Below are positions 17,938 to 24,643 of a stretch of 64,000 nucleotides of DNA, in pieces. Source of the stretch: Mycobacterium sp. HUMS_12744610 (lineage in GTDB: Bacteria; Actinomycetota; Actinomycetes; Mycobacteriales; Mycobacteriaceae). A model generated the notes under the pieces. It was not told the DNA's origin. It saw only the letters and a list, made by a program, of their open reading frames with translations, and ran no database searches. How positions within the stretch are numbered: position 1 is the first letter of the stretch; each line of letters begins with the position of its first letter. The stretch covers positions 1,116,001 through 1,180,000 of the forward strand of contig NZ_JBGEDP010000001.1 of assembly GCF_041206865.1 (NCBI RefSeq). The letters run 5' to 3'. The position numbers were made by a program, and so were the translations under genes.

Positions 17938-17959
17938 TTAAATCAATCGCTTGACTTAA
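17938..17959. promoter_or_regulatory. 22-bp palindromic operator, copy 2 (TetR/PAS divergent promoter)
   Basis: This is identical to the palindrome at 14580-14601: arms TTAAATCAA and TTGACTTAA around TCGC. It lies 26 bases before the TetR ATG, and before the IS insertion it also lay between the TetR and PAS genes. The position fits autorepression by the TetR protein and control of the whole downstream P450 operon. Confidence 0.78.
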
Positions 17960-17985
17960 TCGCCGGCGCGGGGTTGACTGACGCA

Positions 17986-18651
17986 ATGACCGCAGCCGGC
18001 AGGGCCGTTCGCACCGAGCGGGCCAGCTCCACCCAGGAGGCGATCCTGGTGGCCGCCGAGCGGTTGTATGCCGAGCACGGCATGTTCGCGGTGTCCAACC
18101 GGCAGGTCAGCGAGGCCGCCGGCCAGGGCAACAACGCCGCGGTGGGTTATCACTTCGGCACCAAGGCCGACCTGGTGCGCGCCATCGAGCAGAAGCACCG
18201 CGGGCCCGTCGAGCAACTTCGCGAGCAGATGGTGGCCGAACTGCTCAAGCGGGAAGACCCGGCGCAACTGCGCGACTGGGTCGCCTGCCTGGTGCGGCCC
18301 CTCACCGACCACCTGGCCGAACTCGGGAGCCCCACGTGGTACGCGCGATTCGCCGCGCAGGCGATGACCGATCCCGCTTACTACCACATCATCGTCAAGG
18401 GCGCGCTCAGTTCGCCGTCGCTGGTCCAGGTCGTCGAGGGCATCAACCGGTGCCTGCCCGACCTGCCCGCCGAGGTGCATTTCGACCGCAACATCATGGC
18501 CCGCAACCTGCTGATGCATACCTGCGCCGACCGCGAGCGCGCGCTCGCCGCCGGGGCGTCGCCGTCCCAACGTTCCTGGCGCGCCGCCGCGTCCGGCCTC
18601 ATCGACGCGGTGGTGGGGCTGTGGCTGGCGCCCGTGACATCGTACGAGTGA
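17986..18651 (+). CDS. TetR family regulator
   Basis: A 221-residue TetR protein. The helix-turn-helix is at about residues 15-60 (AAERLYAEHGMFAVSNRQVS, then GYHFGTKADLVRAI). The C-terminal ligand domain has the WYARFAAQAMTDP block seen in regulators of fatty acid or steroid catabolism. The ATG at 17986 is preferred over in-frame upstream codons because the palindromic operator would otherwise lie inside the gene. The ferredoxin gene follows 13 bases later, so the regulator leads the operon it most likely controls. The ligand is probably a CoA ester or pathway intermediate, by family habit only. Confidence 0.9.
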   Translation: MTAAGRAVRTERASSTQEAILVAAERLYAEHGMFAVSNRQVSEAAGQGNNAAVGYHFGTKADLVRAIEQKHRGPVEQLREQMVAELLKREDPAQLRDWVACLVRPLTDHLAELGSPTWYARFAAQAMTDPAYYHIIVKGALSSPSLVQVVEGINRCLPDLPAEVHFDRNIMARNLLMHTCADRERALAAGASPSQRSWRAAASGLIDAVVGLWLAPVTSYE

Positions 18652-18664
18652 AGGGGGTCCGCAG

Positions 18665-18859
18665 GTGAAAGTGACCGTCGACCAAGACGTTTGCGCGTCC
18701 TCGGGCAACTGCGTCCTGAACGCTCCCGACATCTTCGACCAACGCGACGACGACGGCGTGGTCGTGCTGCTCAATCCGAGCCCCTCGCCCGATCAGGCCG
18801 AGGGCGCGCGCCGGGCGGCCGCCGCCTGCCCCGCACTGGCCATCCGTATCGAGGAGTGA
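18665..18859 (+). CDS. Small 3Fe-4S ferredoxin, P450 partner
   Basis: A 64-residue acidic ferredoxin with GTG start. Cys10 (VCASSGNC), Cys16 and Cys54 (AAACPALAI) are three ligands spaced as in single-cluster [3Fe-4S] ferredoxins; the position of the fourth cysteine is occupied by serine. Such ferredoxins carry electrons to the P450 encoded next door, whose ATG overlaps this region (gap one base). Electron supply to it would come from a ferredoxin reductase elsewhere, possibly the NuoF-like protein at 56391-57698. Confidence 0.92.
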   Translation: MKVTVDQDVCASSGNCVLNAPDIFDQRDDDGVVVLLNPSPSPDQAEGARRAAAACPALAIRIEE

Positions 18860-18860
18860 C

Positions 18861-20102
18861 ATGTCGGACACGCTGACCGCAGGGACCGAAATCGATTCGG
18901 GCATACCGGAATATCCGATGGCGCGGGAGGCGGGCTGCCCGTTCGCCCCGCCGCCGGATGTCATGGCGCTCGCGGCGGCCGCGCCGCTGTCCCGGGTCCG
19001 CATCTGGGACGGCAGCACGCCGTGGCTCGTCACCGGCTACGAGGAAGTGCGCGAGCTGTTCTCCGACTCTCGGGTCAGCGTCGACGACCGGGTGCCCGGC
19101 TTCCCGCACTGGAACGCGGGCATGTTGTCCACGGTGCACAAGCGGCCGCGATCGGTGTTCACCGCCGACGGCGAGGAGCACACCCGGTTCCGCCGCATGC
19201 TGTCGAAACCCTTCACGTTCAAGCGGGTCGAGGGCTTGCGCCCGACCATCCAGCAGATCACCGACGACCACATCGACGCGATGCTGGCCGGACCGCGACC
19301 CGCCGACCTGGTCGCCGCGCTGGCCCTGCCGGTGCCGTCGCTGGTGATCAGCCAACTGCTCGGGGTGCCCTACGAGGATGCCGAGATGTTCCAGGAGCAT
19401 GCCACCGTCGGGCTCGCGCGCTACGCGACCGGCGAGGACACCGCCAAGGGTGCGATGAGCCTGAACGCTTACCTCGCCCGGCTGGTCGAGGCCAAGATGG
19501 AGAACCCCGGCGAGGACGCGGTGTCCGATCTGGGCGAGCGGGTCAGGGCGGGCGAGCTCACCGTCAAGGAGGCCGCCCAGCTCGGGACCGGCCTGCTGAT
19601 CGCCGGACACGAGACCACCTCGAACATGATCGGGCTGGGTGTCCTTGCCCTGCTGGCGAATCCGGAGCAGGTGCCCGTGATCCGCGATGCCGCGGACCCC
19701 AAGATCGTGGCCAACGCGGTCGAGGAACTGTTGCGGTACCTCAGCATCATCCAGAACGGACAGCGCCGCGTCGCCCTGGAAGACATCGCCATCGCCGGTG
19801 AGGTCATCCGCGCCGGAGAAGGCATCATCATCGACCTGGCCCCGGCGAACTGGGATGCCGATGCCTTCACCGAACCGGACCGGCTGTACCTGCACCGCTC
19901 GGGCGCGGATCGCAACGTCGCGTTCGGGTACGGCAGACACCAGTGCGTGGGTCAGCAGCTCGCTCGTGCGGAGCTGCAGATCGTCTACCGAACGTTGTTC
20001 CGCCGCATCCCCACGCTCTCGCTCGCCGTCCCGATCGAGGAGGTGCCGTTCAAGCACGACCGGTTGGCCTACGGCGTCTACGAACTGCCGGTCACCTGGT
20101 AG
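18861..20102 (+). CDS. Cytochrome P450 (CYP105-like)
   Basis: A 413-residue bacterial class I P450. The I-helix motif is AGHETTSN, the ExxR motif is in VEELLRY, and the haem loop is FGYGRHQCVGQQLARAEL with Cys as axial ligand. The overall style (TADGEEHTRFRRML, then QQLARAELQI) is close to the CYP105 group, which hydroxylates varied hydrophobic compounds. It is soluble, without a signal or membrane anchor. Adjacent ferredoxin and following amidohydrolase genes suggest hydroxylation of a pathway substrate as an early step. The subfamily assignment is tentative. Confidence 0.9.
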   Translation: MSDTLTAGTEIDSGIPEYPMAREAGCPFAPPPDVMALAAAAPLSRVRIWDGSTPWLVTGYEEVRELFSDSRVSVDDRVPGFPHWNAGMLSTVHKRPRSVFTADGEEHTRFRRMLSKPFTFKRVEGLRPTIQQITDDHIDAMLAGPRPADLVAALALPVPSLVISQLLGVPYEDAEMFQEHATVGLARYATGEDTAKGAMSLNAYLARLVEAKMENPGEDAVSDLGERVRAGELTVKEAAQLGTGLLIAGHETTSNMIGLGVLALLANPEQVPVIRDAADPKIVANAVEELLRYLSIIQNGQRRVALEDIAIAGEVIRAGEGIIIDLAPANWDADAFTEPDRLYLHRSGADRNVAFGYGRHQCVGQQLARAELQIVYRTLFRRIPTLSLAVPIEEVPFKHDRLAYGVYELPVTW

Positions 20103-20127
20103 CCCCGCTCCCGAAGGAAGGTCAACG

Positions 20128-21300
20128 ATGACAACAACCAGCCCAGTCTCGCTCTATCCTCCCGAAGGCTTCGGCGCACCGAAGGATCGCCATGGCCACG
20201 CCGGCGGCGTCGACGTGGGCCTGCCCGAGGGCACCGTGGTGTTCTCCGCGGACAACCACATCTCCTTGGCCTCCGACATCTTCTACGAGCGGTTCCCCGA
20301 CGACCTCAAGGACAAGGCGCCGCGGATCTGGTACGAGGATGGCGCCTACCAGGTCGGGCGCAAGGGCCAGTCGTTCCTGCCCGGCGACTTCAGCGCGGTG
20401 CTGATGCAGTACGACGACCTGCCGGGGGCCGCGAGCACCAACATCGAGGCGCGCATCGCCGAACTGCACGACGACGGCGTCGACAAGGAACTGGCCTTCC
20501 CCAACGCGGTACTGGCGCTGTTCCACTACCCGGACAAGGCGTTGCGCGAACTGACGTTCCGCATCTACAACGACTACATCGCGGAGCTGCAGGAGCGCTC
20601 GGGTGGCCGCTTCTACGGCGCCGGACTGATCAACTGGTGGGACCCCACGGGCACCCGCAAGACCCTCGAAGAGCTGAAGTCGTTGGGCATCAAGACGTTC
20701 CTGATGCCCCTGAACCCCGGCAAGGACGACGACGGAAACCCGATCGACTATGCCAGCACGTCCATGCGGGCCGTGTGGGACGAGATCGAAGCCGCCGGGC
20801 TGCCGCTCACCCACCACATCGGCGAAACCCCGCCGAAGAGCCCGTGCGAGTTCAACAGCGTCGTCGTGGGGATGATGATCAACATCGACGGATTCCGGGA
20901 GACGTTCTCCAAGTACATCTTCGGCGGCATCCTCGATGACCACCCGGGCCTGCGGATCGGCTGGTTCGAGGGCGGGATCGCGTGGGTGCCGTGGGCGCTG
21001 CAGGACGCCGAGCACCTGGTGGCCTCCTACCGGCACATGTTCAACCGGCCGCTGCAGCACGACGTGCGGTACTACTGGGACACGCACATGATGGCGTCGT
21101 TCATGGTCGACCCGCTGGGTCTGCAGCTGATCGACAAGATCGGCGTCGACAAGGTGATGTGGTCCAGCGACTACCCGCACAACGAGAGCACCTACGGCTA
21201 TTCGGAGAAATCCCTGGCGGCGGTCGTCGACGCGGTCGGGCCGGCTGACGCGGCGAAGATCGTCAGCGGCAACGTCACCCGATTCCTGGGGCTGGAGTGA
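20128..21300 (+). CDS. Amidohydrolase (ACMSD-like metal-dependent hydrolase/decarboxylase)
   Basis: A 390-residue member of the amidohydrolase-2 family; the ATG at 20128 follows GAAGGAAGG. The metal ligands are recognisable: FSADNH (Asp-x-His), LTHHIGE, GWFEGG and the catalytic Asp in WSSDYPH. Family members include aminocarboxymuconate-semialdehyde decarboxylase, gamma-resorcylate decarboxylase and lactonases, so it may decarboxylate or hydrolyse a ring-cleavage product. Four genes in the window encode this fold (20128, 38132, 59506, 60683), each next to oxygenase or redox genes. Sequence alone does not show which reaction is catalysed. Confidence 0.85.
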   Translation: MTTTSPVSLYPPEGFGAPKDRHGHAGGVDVGLPEGTVVFSADNHISLASDIFYERFPDDLKDKAPRIWYEDGAYQVGRKGQSFLPGDFSAVLMQYDDLPGAASTNIEARIAELHDDGVDKELAFPNAVLALFHYPDKALRELTFRIYNDYIAELQERSGGRFYGAGLINWWDPTGTRKTLEELKSLGIKTFLMPLNPGKDDDGNPIDYASTSMRAVWDEIEAAGLPLTHHIGETPPKSPCEFNSVVVGMMINIDGFRETFSKYIFGGILDDHPGLRIGWFEGGIAWVPWALQDAEHLVASYRHMFNRPLQHDVRYYWDTHMMASFMVDPLGLQLIDKIGVDKVMWSSDYPHNESTYGYSEKSLAAVVDAVGPADAAKIVSGNVTRFLGLE

Positions 21301-21394
21301 CGACGCTCGCCCCTGCGGCGCGGGCCTGGCCATCCCCGACACCCCCGACTTCGCCCGCCTGCGCCGGGAGACCGGGGCGCGCCTGCGCTCGGCG

Positions 21395-22537
21395 ATGACC
21401 GAACGCGGTGTGGACGCGATGGTGTTGCTCGGCAACAACACGGTGGTCTATGCCACGGGGACCAGCTGGCCGCTCGGCGACGCCGGGTTGTCCTATGTCG
21501 AGCGGCCGCTGGCCGTGGTCCTCGCCGACGACGAGTGGCCGCATCTGTTCCTGCCGTACCGGGAGGGCGTCGCGCACGAGTCGGAGTTGCCCGCCGACCA
21601 CCTCCACGGCCCTGTCTACCTCGAATTCGACGAGGGCGTCGCCACTTTCGCGCGTCAACTGGCCGACCTGGTGCCGGCCGGGGCCGTGATCGCCGTCGAC
21701 GAGTGCACCGGGGCCATGTCGCGTGCCGGGAAGTCGTTGTTCGGCGGCGGCGCTCCCGCCGACGCCGCCGCGATCGTCGGTGCCGCCAAGGTGGTCAAGA
21801 CCCCGGACGAACTGGCCTGCATCCGCACCGCGGTCCGGATCACCGACGAGGCGATGGTCGACGTCCACAAGTCGCTGGCCCCCGGCATCCGCCAAATCGA
21901 GCTGTCGGCGCGCTTTTTGCGGCGGGCCTTCGAGCTCGGGGCGATGGCCAGCATGCTGGAGCCGATCTGGCAGGTGATGCCGCACAGCAAGGCCGAGGGC
22001 GTGTGGACCACACACGGCGATCTGGCACTGCCGCTGCTGACCACGGAGCGTGAGCTGGCCGAGGGCGACGTGCTGTGGACCGACGTCAGCATCACCTACC
22101 GTGGCTACTGCTCCGACTTCGGGCGGACCTGGATCGTCGGTCGCGCACCCACGCCACGCCAGCAGGCGCAGTTCGAGAAATGGCAGCAGATCATGACCGC
22201 CGTCGAGGGGGTGGCCCGGGCCGGCGCGACCGCCGGCGATCTCGGCAGGGCCGCCACCGCGGCCAACGGCGGCACCCGGCCCTGGCTGCCCCACTTCTAC
22301 CTCGGCCACGGGATCGGCGTGAACGCGGCCGAAATGCCCATGATCGGAACCGATCTCGGGCAGGAATTCGATGACGACTTCGTCCTGCAGTCCGGCATGG
22401 TGCTGGTGCTCGAGCCCGTGGTGTGGGAAGACGGCACCGGCGGCTACCGCAGCGAAGAGGTCGTGGTGATCACCGAGGAGGGTTCGATCCGCTTGACCGA
22501 CTACCCCTACACCCCCTATGGCCCCCATGTCGGTTGA
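21395..22537 (+). CDS. M24 metallopeptidase-fold protein with complete metal site
   Basis: A creatinase/aminopeptidase P-like protein of 380 residues from the ATG at 21395. All five dinuclear-metal ligands are present: Asp230 (LWTDVS), Asp241 (CSDFGRTW), His305 (LGHGIG), Glu340 (LVLEPV) and Glu354 (YRSEEV). The frame stays open upstream and reads IPDTPDFARLRRETGARLRSA, which looks like genuine protein, so the true start may be earlier although no ATG, GTG or TTG is evident. Members cleave Xaa-Pro bonds, creatine or other C-N bonds. The next gene encodes a degenerate paralogue, so the two may form a heteromer. Confidence 0.82.
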   Translation: MTERGVDAMVLLGNNTVVYATGTSWPLGDAGLSYVERPLAVVLADDEWPHLFLPYREGVAHESELPADHLHGPVYLEFDEGVATFARQLADLVPAGAVIAVDECTGAMSRAGKSLFGGGAPADAAAIVGAAKVVKTPDELACIRTAVRITDEAMVDVHKSLAPGIRQIELSARFLRRAFELGAMASMLEPIWQVMPHSKAEGVWTTHGDLALPLLTTERELAEGDVLWTDVSITYRGYCSDFGRTWIVGRAPTPRQQAQFEKWQQIMTAVEGVARAGATAGDLGRAATAANGGTRPWLPHFYLGHGIGVNAAEMPMIGTDLGQEFDDDFVLQSGMVLVLEPVVWEDGTGGYRSEEVVVITEEGSIRLTDYPYTPYGPHVG

Positions 22538-23645
22538 AGTCTGCCCCGACGAGCGCGCGCTGCGCTCGGGGCGCCGCCGGCGAGTGCTGGACCAGATGGC
22601 GGCACACGACCTCGACGTCCTGGTCCTCGGCCGGCAGGCCAACGTCCGCTACGTCACCGGCACACCGCAGCTGTGGGTCGCCGGGACCCGGCCCTTCGGC
22701 CCGTCGTGTGTGCTGGTGCGCGCGACCGGCGCCGTTCACCTGCTGAGCACCTGGGACGAAGGCGTCCCCGACGACATCCCCCACGAGAACCTGTACGGCA
22801 TCTCGTGGAATCCGGCGAACACCATGGCGGTGCTGCGGCGCATCGACGGTGCGGCCACCGCGCGCCGCGTCGGCACCGACGCGCTGTCACCGGCTTTCGC
22901 GCAGCTGCTGCCGACGGCGTTTCCCAACGCGACGTTGGTCGACGGCGAGCTCGCCATGCGCGCCGCCCGGCGGATCAAGACCGCCGAGGAGGTGGCCGCG
23001 GTGCGGGAGGCGATCGCCAAGGCCGAGTCGGGTTTGGCCGCCGCGGTGGCCGAGCTGCACCCGGGAGTGCGCGAACAGACCCTGGCCGGCGTCATGCTGG
23101 AAGCCATGGCGGGCGGCGGCGTGGCGACCCCCGCGAACCAGGAATTCGCCTGGGCGACGTCGCGTGATCACCCGTGGCGGCGGGTCGGTGGCGATGGCCG
23201 CGTGAACGACGGCGACCTGGTGGCGTTCTCGGCCGGCGTGCTCGCCGGCGGCTACATGGGCGAGGTGGGGCGAACCTGGCCCGCAGGGGCTGCCGGCGAC
23301 GCCGGGCCGTTGCGCCGGCGTTCGGAACGGCTGTGGGACAAGCTGTTAGCGGCATGTCGGCCGGGGGCGGGGGCCGCCGAACTGCTGGCGGCCTATCGGG
23401 CCGCGGGCGAGCAGGCGCCGCCCATGCCGGTCGCGCGAGGGCTGGGCATGGGATTCGATCCGCCCGTCGTCTCCCCGCACCTACCCGAAACCGCGACCCG
23501 CGAACACCTGGAGCCGGGAATGGTGCTGGCCGTGACGGGTTACGTCTGGGAACAGGGGGTCGGGGCGGTGTTCGGGCGCGAAGCCGTGCTGATCACCGAC
23601 GACGGCCACGAGGTGCTGACCTCGAGCCCGTCCTGGCGCGAATAG
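22518..23645 (+). CDS. M24-fold protein with degenerate metal site (pseudo-enzyme candidate)
   Basis: A 375-residue paralogue of the preceding gene; the ATG overlaps its end by 20 bases. Four of the five ligand positions are changed: Ser238 (VAFSAG) for Asp, Glu249 (YMGEVGRTW) for Asp, Leu309 (RGLGMG) for His and Thr340 (LAVTGY) for Glu. Only Glu355 (FGREAV) remains. The pita-bread fold landmarks, including the GRTW motif, are preserved. Either it is a metal-free member with new chemistry, like creatinase, which needs no metal, or it is a non-catalytic partner of the canonical paralogue. The intact frame and tight coupling argue against simple decay. Confidence 0.8.
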   Translation: MAPMSVEVCPDERALRSGRRRRVLDQMAAHDLDVLVLGRQANVRYVTGTPQLWVAGTRPFGPSCVLVRATGAVHLLSTWDEGVPDDIPHENLYGISWNPANTMAVLRRIDGAATARRVGTDALSPAFAQLLPTAFPNATLVDGELAMRAARRIKTAEEVAAVREAIAKAESGLAAAVAELHPGVREQTLAGVMLEAMAGGGVATPANQEFAWATSRDHPWRRVGGDGRVNDGDLVAFSAGVLAGGYMGEVGRTWPAGAAGDAGPLRRRSERLWDKLLAACRPGAGAAELLAAYRAAGEQAPPMPVARGLGMGFDPPVVSPHLPETATREHLEPGMVLAVTGYVWEQGVGAVFGREAVLITDDGHEVLTSSPSWRE

Positions 23646-23647
23646 CG

Positions 23648-24643
23648 ATGGCCGCCAAGCCCGGCCCGCCGGCCGACAAGATCATCCGCTACCGCAAGGA
23701 CGCCAAGACCCGCATCGCCACGATCACCTTCGACCGGCCCGACCATCTCAACGCGCCGACCATCGCGGCCCGGGTGCGCTACGCCGACCTCTTGCACCGG
23801 GCGTCCATCGACGACGACGTCAAGGTGCTGGTGGTGCGGGGAGCGGGGGAGGACCTGGGCTCCGGCGCGGATCTCCCCGAGGCCATGTCGGCGCAGAGGT
23901 CCGAGGACCAGGGCCCGCGTCTCGCCGAGTTCCGGCTCGGCGCCGACGAGGTCAGGTACCCCCCGCAGGGATCGTTGCGGCGCGGCGCCACTCTCGGCCA
24001 GTGGTATGCCAACCCCAACTCCGGGATACGCGGCCTGCAGGACTTCAAGAAGATCAGCATCCTCGAGGTCAAGGGCTACTGCTACGGCTGGCACTTCTAT
24101 CAGGCCGCCGACGCGGACCTGGTGATCGCCAGCGACGACGCCCTGTTCGGGCACCCGTCGTTCCGCTACTACGGGTGGGGCCCGCGGATGTGGTGGTGGG
24201 CGCAGACCATGGGGATCCGGAAGTTCCAGGAAATGGTCTTCACCGGAAGGGCTTTCACCGCCGAGGAGATGTACGACTGCAACTTCCTCAACAGCGTGGT
24301 CCCCAGGGCCGAACTCGAGGCGGAGGTGGAGAAGTACGCGCTGGCGTGCGCGCGCAACCGCTCCACCGACACGGTGTTCATGCAGAAGGTCTTCTTCGAG
24401 ATCATGAAGCAGTTCCAGGGCGAGTACATGGGTAGCATGCTCAGCGGCGTCTTCGAGTCGATGGGCGGGCTGGTCCGCCCCGACGCCGACGACGAGTTCA
24501 CACTCGACGGTGCCCTCGCACGAGGTCTGGGCGATGCGGTCAACGACAACGACGGCAGGTTCCCCCCGGACTGGCGTCTGAGCAAGAGCGGGCGCATGAA
24601 GGCGGGCGCCAAGAAGAATGCCCCGCGGAAGCGGAAGCAGTAG
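23648..24643 (+). CDS. Enoyl-CoA hydratase/isomerase family protein (crotonase fold)
   Basis: A 331-residue crotonase, longer than the usual 260-270. It starts MAAKPGPPADKIIRYRKD at 23648, two bases after the previous stop. The oxyanion-hole segments are GEDLGSGADLPEAM and KGYCYGWHFYQAADADLVIA. The extra length comes from a loop near residues 85-120 (rich in Arg/Gln) and a C-terminal tail ending in a very basic stretch (KKNAPRKRKQ). It probably hydrates, isomerises or cleaves a CoA thioester made by the CoA-transferase encoded next. The substrate is unknown. Confidence 0.85.
   Translation: MAAKPGPPADKIIRYRKDAKTRIATITFDRPDHLNAPTIAARVRYADLLHRASIDDDVKVLVVRGAGEDLGSGADLPEAMSAQRSEDQGPRLAEFRLGADEVRYPPQGSLRRGATLGQWYANPNSGIRGLQDFKKISILEVKGYCYGWHFYQAADADLVIASDDALFGHPSFRYYGWGPRMWWWAQTMGIRKFQEMVFTGRAFTAEEMYDCNFLNSVVPRAELEAEVEKYALACARNRSTDTVFMQKVFFEIMKQFQGEYMGSMLSGVFESMGGLVRPDADDEFTLDGALARGLGDAVNDNDGRFPPDWRLSKSGRMKAGAKKNAPRKRKQ

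Noticed and set aside
17863..17985. Upstream in-frame GTG start for the TetR protein
   Set aside because: It would place the perfect operator palindrome inside the coding region, and the extra residues are unlike TetR N-termini.
17630..17986. 118-codon minus-strand frame over the IS1380 right end
   Set aside because: It crosses the IS boundary and is out of frame with the PAS sequence, which occupies another frame at 17700-17789.
21297..21394. GTG at 21297 as start of the first M24 gene
   Set aside because: It is out of frame with the M24 protein, so it cannot provide the N-terminal extension even though the extension looks genuine.
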